DNA from: an uncultured Bacteroidota bacterium
GTDB taxonomy: Bacteria > Bacteroidota > Bacteroidia > Bacteroidales > VadinHA17
Assembly (NCBI GenBank): GCA_903865465.1
Contig: CAIPJU010000639.1
Span: 1 to 5,954 of the forward strand
Direction of reading: 5' to 3'
Length of the DNA stretch: 5,954 nucleotides
Shown here: positions 1 to 5,622 of the stretch, one piece after another
Layout of the letters: every line of letters starts with the position of its first letter
Position numbering within the stretch: the first letter of the stretch is position 1
The notes under the pieces: model-generated
What the model was told of the DNA's origin: nothing
Database searches by the model: none
Seen by the model: only the letters and a program-made list of their open reading frames with translations
Translations under genes and position numbers: made by a program

Positions 1-1
1 G

Positions 2-757
2 TTTAACAATCCGGATAGTGTTTTAAAATACTTTCATCGTTACCAGACTCTTTCCGATACTATCTTCAATGAACAGAATAGCAAAGCAATCGCGGAAATG
101 CAGTCGAAATATGAGTCTGATAAAAAAGACCAGCAATTGCTATTCCAGAAAACAGCTCTTAAAAATAAAAATGCAATTGTCAGTATTTCAATCGCCGGAA
201 GCTCTTTAATTCTTGCTCTACTCGTTTTAACGATTATTCTCTATTGGCGAAAGGAGATGGCTTACAGGTACCTGGTTTATCAGAATCTCGGTATCCCGGT
301 TGTGAAATCAAAGGATGAATCAGACAATAACCATGAAGAAAACGGGATTCCTTATTTAACAGCCAATGGTAAAGGAAACCATCTGGTACTCGATGATGAA
401 CATAAGAGACAGATTCTCGATTGCCTCCGGAAATCACTGGAAAACAAGGTTTTTACGGAACCAAACCTTACAATTAAAATATTAGCCAAACGATGTGGTA
501 CCAACAGGTCATATATGTCACTCGTAATTAACGAAATTCATGGAATGAATTACTCGGCTTTTATAAATAAACTCAGGATAGACGAAGCTGTCAGGATACT
601 GACAGACAAGGAACCTGAAGTTCCTTTGAAAGGCTTATACCAGGAACTCGGATTTAATTCATATTCAGTATTCAATGATGCCTTTAAGAAGTTTATCGGG
701 GTCACTCCTGCATTTTTTCAAAGGACAGCCCGGGGGATTCAAACCAAGACAAAATAG
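2..757 (+). CDS. Membrane-anchored AraC-family transcriptional regulator, 5'-truncated by window edge
   Basis: The reading frame is open from the first bases, so the gene starts upstream; the first internal ATG (98) lies inside a conserved stretch and is not the real start. Of the 251 visible residues, 1-50 (IFNEQNSKAIAEMQSKYE and a charged helix) resemble the linker that follows TPR repeats in Bacteroidota TPR-TM-AraC proteins. A hydrophobic segment at about 58-82 is a single transmembrane helix ending in YWRK. After a low-complexity acidic linker, residues about 156-231 carry two helix-turn-helix units of the AraC type: LTIKILAKRCGTNRSYMS, and a second ending in LGFNSYSVFNDAFKKF-GVTP, the usual C-terminal AraC signature. 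The family is thought to sense through the periplasmic or TPR part and bind DNA in the cytoplasm; the ligand and targets cannot be read here. The TPR part is inferred, as it lies outside the window. The next gene starts 74 bp downstream on the same strand. Confidence 0.9.
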   Translation, partial: FNNPDSVLKYFHRYQTLSDTIFNEQNSKAIAEMQSKYESDKKDQQLLFQKTALKNKNAIVSISIAGSSLILALLVLTIILYWRKEMAYRYLVYQNLGIPVVKSKDESDNNHEENGIPYLTANGKGNHLVLDDEHKRQILDCLRKSLENKVFTEPNLTIKILAKRCGTNRSYMSLVINEIHGMNYSAFINKLRIDEAVRILTDKEPEVPLKGLYQELGFNSYSVFNDAFKKFIGVTPAFFQRTARGIQTKTK

Positions 758-798
758 CTTCGTGTTGATCCGGGCTTCTCATTGTAAGATAAAAGTGC

Positions 799-806
799 TA
801 ACTTTA
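799..806 (+). promoter_or_regulatory. Possible Bacteroidota-type -7 box for the 236-residue lipoprotein
   Basis: TAACTTTA differs from the Bacteroidota -7 consensus TAnnTTTG only at the last base and lies 25 bp before the ATG at 832, a sensible distance. No TTTG-like -33 element sits at the expected spacing, so this is weak. Read-through from the regulator gene is equally possible. Confidence 0.25.
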
Positions 807-831
807 TTTTCCTTTTCAGCCTGCCTTCGAT

Positions 832-1542
832 ATGCAAAAAACAGATTCAGTTACCCTGAAATTATTAATACAAATTGCATTTGCTATCTTATTTTTTACA
901 GGATGTCTCAATACGGAAGGTACTTTGAAATTAAACGGCAAAGTCACTGATGCAGCAACTGAAGAGGGGATACCTTTTAAGAAAATAATTGTCAAGGGGA
1001 TATTAAATAGCCAAGAGAATCCGGTACAGATTGAAGCCGGTCAGTTCTCAACCGACAGCACAGGTTGTTTTACATTCTTACTGAGAAAAATCAAAGGTGC
1101 GAAAAACTATAATTTTTTCCTGGTTGGTGATTCGGGGTACCTTTTTAAGAACAACCAGATGACACTTTTCGACCTTGAACAATATGCTGTTAATCTTAAC
1201 TTTTCACTGGAAAAACTGGCCGATCTAACCATAAAAATAGAGAGGAAAAGTAAAATTCCTGATTCCGACACACTTCTTCTATGCTGGGACTCAAATGGTG
1301 TCTTTGGAGGTTCTATTTATCCCTATAAAATAGTTAACTATGGAAAAACCTACAAGTTTACATCAGGTGTTGATTTAATATGGATAGGAGGGATGGTTAA
1401 TTCTACGGTCACTACCAAAGTATTTGCAGAGAAGAGGTCAAAATTAAACTGGGAATTGCTTAGAAACGGGAAGAGGATGGAATATGAAGATACAATAACC
1501 TGTAAAAGGGATATAAATAATTTTGTTGTATTTAAATATTGA
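832..1542 (+). CDS. Putative outer-membrane or periplasmic lipoprotein with carboxypeptidase-regulatory-like domain
   Basis: The 236-residue protein has a lipoprotein signal: a short polar N-terminus with K3 and K10, a hydrophobic core at about 11-22, and lipobox F-T-G-C with the lipidated cysteine at C25. Directly after it, residues about 31-85 (LKLNGKVTDAATEEGIPFKK, then FSTDSTGCFTF) match the pattern of carboxypeptidase-regulatory-like/CnaB-type beta domains found in many Bacteroidota surface proteins: G-x-V-T-D at the first strand and a D-S-T-G-x-F turn later. The rest is predicted to be beta-rich, with no catalytic motif that I recognise. The start at 832 is chosen because it gives a compact signal peptide. 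There is no Shine-Dalgarno site, which is normal for this phylum. Its function is unknown; a structural or accessory envelope role is inferred. It follows the AraC-type regulator but need not be controlled by it. Confidence 0.8.
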   Translation: MQKTDSVTLKLLIQIAFAILFFTGCLNTEGTLKLNGKVTDAATEEGIPFKKIIVKGILNSQENPVQIEAGQFSTDSTGCFTFLLRKIKGAKNYNFFLVGDSGYLFKNNQMTLFDLEQYAVNLNFSLEKLADLTIKIERKSKIPDSDTLLLCWDSNGVFGGSIYPYKIVNYGKTYKFTSGVDLIWIGGMVNSTVTTKVFAEKRSKLNWELLRNGKRMEYEDTITCKRDINNFVVFKY

Positions 1543-1700
1543 ATGAAGGAAATGTTCCGGCAGCAATTCTTTAAGAACCTACGCAGAGGATTAAAGGAGA
1601 ATCGGATTATAGAATGAGCCTAATAATTTTGACAGAATCAAAATGTAATTATCTGATCGCCAGGGCGAAGTATCTGCAGGCTATTAATGCGTATAAGTAA
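1543..1700 (+). other. Two tiny overlapping ORFs in the intergenic gap, possible coding debris
   Basis: Directly after the TGA of the preceding lipoprotein gene, an in-frame ATG at 1543 opens a 24-codon ORF ending at 1617. Its stop overlaps, as ATGA, the start of a 28-codon ORF at 1614-1700. The second frame is actually open from 1575 and reads KGESDYRMSLIILTES, then NYLIARAKYLQAINAYK. Its A-R-x-x-Y-L-Q-A-x-x-x-Y spacing is reminiscent of the C-terminal coiled-coil of TolC/OEP efflux proteins. The match is short and judged by eye, so decayed coding sequence, chance and a real pair of small proteins are all open. No Shine-Dalgarno site is seen. Confidence 0.2.
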
Positions 1701-1722
1701 GACGTTAAAAAGAAATTGTATC

Positions 1723-1730
1723 TATCTTCA
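1723..1730 (+). promoter_or_regulatory. Possible -7 box for the lipoprotein-metalloprotease unit
   Basis: TATCTTCA retains TAnnTT of the Bacteroidota -7 consensus TAnnTTTG and lies 29 bp before the ATG at 1760. The last two bases deviate and no good TTTG is seen about 20 bp upstream, so this is only a candidate. If real, it would drive both the small lipoprotein and the protease. Confidence 0.25.
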
Positions 1731-1759
1731 CAAATAAGAGTTTTAACTAAAATGGTAAA

Positions 1760-2248
1760 ATGAAGCCTTATTACCTATTAATTTCAATTATCGTGTTAAT
1801 TTCTTTATGGTCCTGCATGTCTGGTTCGGGAAACAGGAATGGGCATAATACCGGGGCGAATCAAAATTCGGCCGATAATGGTGATTCGATCATCAAAATT
1901 GAGACTGCTGAATCGATTAAAAAATTCGCCATTAATGATTCTATGGCAATTGCATTGGTTCAACAGGTTCCGGAAATAAAGCAGATTATTGATTATAAAT
2001 ATGCGGATACCACAATTTTTAATGAACTTCATATTGTAACCGTTCCTACAGACAGTGATAGTAACTGGCAATTTCAGATTGTACAGTTTCAGAAGAAGAT
2101 TGACCATGCAGCCTCGCTGATTTGGCTTCTGGTAAATGCCAGGACGGGCGAAATAGGGATCCTCGATATTCCTAAGGACACTGTCATATCCCTTGACGAC
2201 TGGAGAAGGATAAGAAGAATGAAAGATAGTAATCATAAAGTCAATTAG
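1760..2248 (+). CDS. Small lipoprotein with PepSY-like C-terminal region
   Basis: The 162-residue protein starts with a clear lipoprotein signal: MKPYY, a hydrophobic core at 6-17, and lipobox L-W-S-C with C19 as the lipidation site. A Gly/Asn/Ser-rich tether follows at about 20-42. The folded part, about 50-150, contains AIALVQQVPEIKQI, then W103-Q-F-Q-I-V-Q-F, a 'DHAASLIWLLVNARTGEIGILD' type strand pair (115-136), and S-L-D-D-W148-R-R near the end. This helix followed by W-x-V strands and a 'tGeI-D' hairpin resembles PepSY-like domains, but the assignment is by eye. There is no catalytic motif. Only 10 bp separate its stop from the protease start, so cotranscription is likely. PepSY domains are known in protease propeptides and inhibitors, so a chaperone or inhibitor role toward the neighbour is a reasonable but untested inference. 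Confidence 0.8.
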   Translation: MKPYYLLISIIVLISLWSCMSGSGNRNGHNTGANQNSADNGDSIIKIETAESIKKFAINDSMAIALVQQVPEIKQIIDYKYADTTIFNELHIVTVPTDSDSNWQFQIVQFQKKIDHAASLIWLLVNARTGEIGILDIPKDTVISLDDWRRIRRMKDSNHKVN

Positions 2249-2258
2249 TTATATTTAA

Positions 2259-4265
2259 ATGAAAAAATTTCTTCTTTTCTCTTTTCTCCTCTCCTTTGCT
2301 GTGATTTCTCCCGCACAGAATAAGCACGAAAAAGTATCATCATCAGGTAAAGCAGAACGAGAGATTGTTTTTCCGCCAAAACCAATTGATCCTCAGAATG
2401 TACAGGACCAGGATGATATGTCGTGCGATGATTATCATCCGATTCCGGGTAAAAACTGGGCAGACCAGACACTGGTTCCTGAACGTAAATTCAGAATGGC
2501 ATTGGTTGCAGTTGACTTTCCCGATCAGCCTTTTGTGATTACCCTTCCAAAAAATTCTGACCTCTTCGGAAATCCGCAGATTGAGCCTGTAAAAAGAGTG
2601 GATGTTGCGAAATTCTACTCAGATTTCTGGCTGACTCCTTCGATAATTAACCACCATCATACAATCAATGGTTACTGGATGGAGCAGTCGCGCGGGAAAT
2701 TTGGCATTACGGTTCTTGATTCTTACGGACCTTACCGTATGCCAAAAAATCTTTGGGAATATGGTCTTAATGAATATTATCAGAACAACTCGACTCCAGA
2801 TGGGAGCCAGGCTTCAGGCATTATGGAGCCTGATACTGATTCGCTGTGGAAAGCTGCAGAAGGGGATCTTATAAATAAATATGATGCGATTCTCAGGATT
2901 TATGCCGGCTATGACGAAACAGGTGTATGGCAGGAATTTGGCGAGATGAAATTCATATCAAAAGATGATATTCCTGCAGTATGGGGCAACCCTGATACTT
3001 CAAAACCGCGATGGATCCCGACAAGATACACTACATGGACATCCTGGAAAGCCGGACAGATGCAGTGGGGATTATCATCAATCAGACAGGGTGAAAATTC
3101 AGGAACAATAACTCATGAACTCGGTCATTATGCATTCCAGATTGGAGATAATAACAATAATCCGTATGTAAAACCTTACCGACGGGTTGGCTCCGGTCCC
3201 TGGGATATGATGGACAGAGGCTCCTTCAATGGTCCCGGTGGACCACACAAACGATGGGTGGTTCCTGCAATAATGGGAGCCTCAATGCCTGCCGGACTGA
3301 TGCTTCGGAACCGGATGATAAATGGTTTTCTTCATGAAAATCAGGTGTTGACCATTAGTCGTGATAGTCTTGCAAAATCAGGAGTTGTTGTAGCTACTAT
3401 AACGGCAAGGGCCGTAGAGCCCTTGCAAGGGGAATTTGCAGGGCTTATTGTCAGACTCGATGGCGCCGAACCTCACGACAGGACACCTGCTGATGATCCG
3501 GCGATGAATCCTCTCTCTCCGGGTATCCCGAATTACGATTTCTATTCACTCGAAACAGTACAGCGAATCGGATACGACTCTTTTTGTCCTGATAATGGTC
3601 TTCTTATTGCAAAAAACAGGGATAAAGAAAGCAATAATGGTGGTCCAAACGGATTCAACTGCTTCAACTGGGTTATTGATGCTCATCCTGAGGATATTAA
3701 TAAAGTAGATTACAAGAAGCCTGATGGAACCATAATCATGAGAACCATAGCCGATTACAGACAGTTGAATGATGCCTTGTTCCACGCAGGAAACAACTCA
3801 GGCAGCAGGTTTGAATATATTGATTCTCCGAACAGATTGCATTTTTATATTATCGGCCTTCAAAAGAATTCATCCGGAATACTTTCCTACAAGATTGGTG
3901 TAAGATCTCTTGATGGATCTGGTTCACAGAAGCGTGGTGTGTCAGTTTTAGCTCCGTCAACCTTAAAAATTGAAAATCAGGGCGAGTATTGCATTTTTAC
4001 CCTAACAAATACAGGGGAATCTTTAAAAAACAATTCACTTAACAATAGCGATATCTACCGCTTGAGGGTTAAAATTGAAGGAGAAGGCTGGAATGCCACG
4101 CTGTTGAACAGCCTGACTTCAATAGCTGCAGGTGACTCTGATAAGATACCGGTATATATTGGTCATGACAGTAAATGCTCTCTGTCGGCAAAGGTACTAT
4201 TTACTGTTTGTTCTGAGAGCGATCCTTCAAAATCGGTGACTTCACATTTCATAATACGAAAATGA
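2259..4265 (+). CDS. Secreted M6-type zinc metalloprotease
   Basis: The 668-residue protein begins with a Sec signal peptide (KK, hydrophobic core at 4-16, likely cleavage after S-P-A19). Residues from about 78 (FRMALVAVDFPDQPF) to about 165 (SRGKFGITVLDSYGPYRMP) match the N-terminal part of M6 (immune inhibitor A-like) peptidase domains. The zinc-binding HExxH is H286-E287-L-G-H290, with E287 as the expected catalytic base and D297 the probable third ligand. A Met-turn-like stretch W315-D-M-M318-D-R-G-S-F-N-G-P-G-G follows. Residues about 560-668 form an Ig-like beta domain with phrases seen at the C-terminus of related exported M6-like proteins (FTLTNTGES, DIYRLRVKIEGEGW, SESDPSKS). No typical type IX secretion C-terminal sorting domain is evident, so it may stay periplasmic or leave by another route. 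The substrate is unknown. It lies 10 bp after a small lipoprotein gene. The family is confident, activity is inferred. Confidence 0.92.
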   Translation: MKKFLLFSFLLSFAVISPAQNKHEKVSSSGKAEREIVFPPKPIDPQNVQDQDDMSCDDYHPIPGKNWADQTLVPERKFRMALVAVDFPDQPFVITLPKNSDLFGNPQIEPVKRVDVAKFYSDFWLTPSIINHHHTINGYWMEQSRGKFGITVLDSYGPYRMPKNLWEYGLNEYYQNNSTPDGSQASGIMEPDTDSLWKAAEGDLINKYDAILRIYAGYDETGVWQEFGEMKFISKDDIPAVWGNPDTSKPRWIPTRYTTWTSWKAGQMQWGLSSIRQGENSGTITHELGHYAFQIGDNNNNPYVKPYRRVGSGPWDMMDRGSFNGPGGPHKRWVVPAIMGASMPAGLMLRNRMINGFLHENQVLTISRDSLAKSGVVVATITARAVEPLQGEFAGLIVRLDGAEPHDRTPADDPAMNPLSPGIPNYDFYSLETVQRIGYDSFCPDNGLLIAKNRDKESNNGGPNGFNCFNWVIDAHPEDINKVDYKKPDGTIIMRTIADYRQLNDALFHAGNNSGSRFEYIDSPNRLHFYIIGLQKNSSGILSYKIGVRSLDGSGSQKRGVSVLAPSTLKIENQGEYCIFTLTNTGESLKNNSLNNSDIYRLRVKIEGEGWNATLLNSLTSIAAGDSDKIPVYIGHDSKCSLSAKVLFTVCSESDPSKSVTSHFIIRK

Positions 4266-4320
4266 TATTCTTTTAATTATTGGTTTCCGACTGAGCTCAA
4301 TTACCACGATTAGTGTGTAG

Positions 4321-4662
4321 TTAGAACCCGGAAGGCAATAAACTTTCCAGATATGGGTCAACCTTTTCCCGGATTTCATTTATAAGTTCAGGCTGATTAA
4401 AATAATATTCGCCTGAAATATTAAGGTTGATAATCCCGCGATGGCTACTGGTCGCCGGGAAAAGCGTTCGGATGTACGCTTCCTGTTCTGAATCCATCGT
4501 GAAGATAATATCAGCCCAGTCGATCAGGCCTGCATTGATCCTTATCCTGGCATTTGTCATAATGCCGGCCGACTTAGCGATATGTGGACCATAATTCTCA
4601 TAAATCACTTCAGCCGTTCGGCTGCGGATAGAGTTAAAGGAACAGATAAAAAGCAATTTCAT
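4321..4662 (-). CDS. Short low-molecular-weight protein tyrosine phosphatase-like protein
   Basis: The 113-residue protein opens with the phosphatase P-loop: LLFICSFNSIRSRTAE gives C7-x5-R13-S14, the CX5R nucleophile and phosphate-binding loop, with N10 and the trailing T-A-E as in the family. The length and the motifs SAGI (31-34) and DWADIIFTMD (48-57) fit the short 'predicted protein tyrosine phosphatase' group (COG4551 type) rather than the ~150-residue LMW-PTPs. That group usually continues with a 'LDIPDxYxxMDPEL' segment; here it is L80-N-I-S-G-E-Y-Y-F-N-Q-P-E-L93, so the acidic P-D pair is replaced by S-G. The P-loop is intact, but the usual Pro after R-S is R15. Cytoplasmic, since no signal peptide is seen. 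It may hydrolyse phosphotyrosine or another phosphoester. It is convergent with the protease (55 bp apart) and divergent from the Fe-S gene, so likely monocistronic. Confidence 0.88.
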   Translation of the reverse strand: MKLLFICSFNSIRSRTAEVIYENYGPHIAKSAGIMTNARIRINAGLIDWADIIFTMDSEQEAYIRTLFPATSSHRGIINLNISGEYYFNQPELINEIREKVDPYLESLLPSGF

Positions 4663-4684
4663 AACTTATCTCAGATTCATTTTC

Positions 4685-4692
4685 CAAAAGTA
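4685..4692 (-). promoter_or_regulatory. Bacteroidota -7 box for the phosphatase gene
   Basis: On the minus strand this reads TACTTTTG, a full match to TAnnTTTG. It lies 22 bp before the ATG, which would give a leader of roughly 15-20 nt. The -33 region at the expected spacing is not TTTG, so support comes from the -7 box and position only. Confidence 0.45.
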
Positions 4693-4771
4693 GGATACTT
4701 TATTTTACCTGCTGTCGGTTCCCTGCCTGAAATTTTAATTGATAAGGATCAGCCTTTTGATTCTTATTTGA

Positions 4772-4779
4772 TAGATTTG
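4772..4779 (+). promoter_or_regulatory. Possible -7 box for the Fe-S protein gene
   Basis: TAGATTTG is a full match to TAnnTTTG on the plus strand, 103 bp before the ATG at 4883, so the leader would be about 100 nt. It sits in a cluster of TTTGA repeats, which may make the match fortuitous, and no -33 TTTG is found at standard spacing. Confidence 0.25.
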
Positions 4780-4882
4780 AAGTTCTGTTCGCCGTTATAA
4801 CTGTCAATGTTGAATTTCCTGATAATCTGAGTTTGTGACAGTATTTTAGAAGAGATAAACATGGAAAAGTCAGAAAAAAAGT

Positions 4883-5545
4883 ATGAATAATATTCCAAAT
4901 AAGTTTGCCCCCGGTTGTGCTCTGATGTTATATAAACCCGAACTGGCACAGAAGGTACATGATTTCCTGAATGACTCGGTTGGTAAAATGGATCTGTATT
5001 TAACATGCTGCAGGCATGAACCTGATGTCAAAGAAAAGACGAATATTATTAATATCTGTCCCGGATGCAACAAGCGTTTTAAGAATAATTACCCGGAGAC
5101 CACGACGAAATCATTATGGGAAATTATAGCAGAAAGCGAGAATTTCCCTTTTCATGATTATCAGAGAAAAACGATGACAATCCTCGATGCCTGTCCTACC
5201 AGAAATGAGGAGGCTGTTCAGAATGCGATTCGTTTGCTCTTGAAAAAAATGAATATTAATCTTGTTGAGCCTGAGAAGACTAAGGAAAGGGCAACATGCT
5301 GTGGCGATTCTTTTTATGGAGTTCTGCCTGTATTAAAAGTAAAAGAGCAAATGAAGATCAGGACAGGCGAAATGCCTGTTCATGATGTCGTGGTATATTG
5401 CGTTTCGTGCACAAAATCAGTACTTATAGGAGGCAAACAGCCTCATTATTTGGTTGATCTTCTTTTTAATGAAGAGACCATTGAAAAAACCATCGAACCT
5501 GATATCTGGCATAAAGAGCTGGATGATTATATTGCAGTGCATTAG
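4883..5545 (+). CDS. Standalone HdrB-like cysteine-rich (CCG-type) Fe-S binding protein
   Basis: The 220-residue protein has ten cysteines in two sets. The first set is C12 (FAPGCALMLYKPELAQ), C42-C43 (TCCRHEP) and C59-P-G-C62. The second is C104 (LDACPTRNEE), C139-C140-G (TCCGDSFYG) and C173-V-S-C176. The second set fits the CCG domain pattern of heterodisulfide reductase subunit B, GlpC and LutA relatives (C-x34-CCG-x32-CxxC). The first is a shortened version with CCR and only 15 residues before CxxC. The sequence matches a compact, well conserved '(Fe-S)-binding protein' family of anaerobes (phrases SLWEIIAES, DACPTR, CCGDSFYGVLP, VVYCVSCTKS, YLVDLLF, WH). The cysteines are expected to hold Fe-S clusters and serve electron transfer or thiol/disulfide chemistry; the exact partner is unknown. 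It is cytoplasmic, without membrane segments. The start is fixed by an in-frame stop at 4856 and no other in-frame ATG. No hdrA- or hdrC-like neighbour is present. Confidence 0.9.
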   Translation: MNNIPNKFAPGCALMLYKPELAQKVHDFLNDSVGKMDLYLTCCRHEPDVKEKTNIINICPGCNKRFKNNYPETTTKSLWEIIAESENFPFHDYQRKTMTILDACPTRNEEAVQNAIRLLLKKMNINLVEPEKTKERATCCGDSFYGVLPVLKVKEQMKIRTGEMPVHDVVVYCVSCTKSVLIGGKQPHYLVDLLFNEETIEKTIEPDIWHKELDDYIAVH

Positions 5546-5572
5546 GTATTCCTTCCTTGCACAAACCATCGT

Positions 5573-5622
5573 AAGTTCTTAGCTAACTTTTATTTATCCG
5601 GTAAGCTTTTCACAAAGTTAGC
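5573..5622. terminator. Inverted repeats between convergent genes, possible weak terminator
   Basis: Two overlapping stem options exist. AAGTT (5573-5577) pairs with AACTT (5585-5589) around a 7-nt loop and is followed on the plus strand by a T-rich run, as a weak terminator for the Fe-S gene might be. GCTAACTTT (5582-5590) pairs perfectly with AAAGTTAGC (5614-5622) around 23 nt, spanning the stop codon of the minus-strand gene. Both stems are AT-rich and share the 5585-5589 arm, so they exclude each other. Confidence 0.25.

Noticed and set aside
1805..2236. Long minus-strand open frame of 143 codons opposite the small lipoprotein gene
   Set aside because: It lies almost wholly antisense to a gene with a clear lipobox and good codon structure; its translation has no recognisable motif or signal.
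2637..2670. Histidine cluster (NHHHT) in the protease considered as a second metal site
   Set aside because: It lies in the N-terminal part before the HExxH and does not match any metal-binding motif I know; three His codons in a row are not enough evidence.
4292..4299. Palindrome TGAGCTCA between the protease and phosphatase genes, considered as a terminator
   Set aside because: It has no loop and no following T-run, so it cannot form a usual intrinsic terminator; an 8-bp palindrome is likely by chance.
4582..4800. Plus-strand open frame of 72 codons across the phosphatase start and intergenic region
   Set aside because: It overlaps the conserved P-loop coding region on the opposite strand, and its product looks like translated intergenic sequence.
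4764..5073. Two minus-strand open frames opposite the start of the Fe-S gene
   Set aside because: Both are antisense to the conserved first cysteine set of the Fe-S protein and show no family features.
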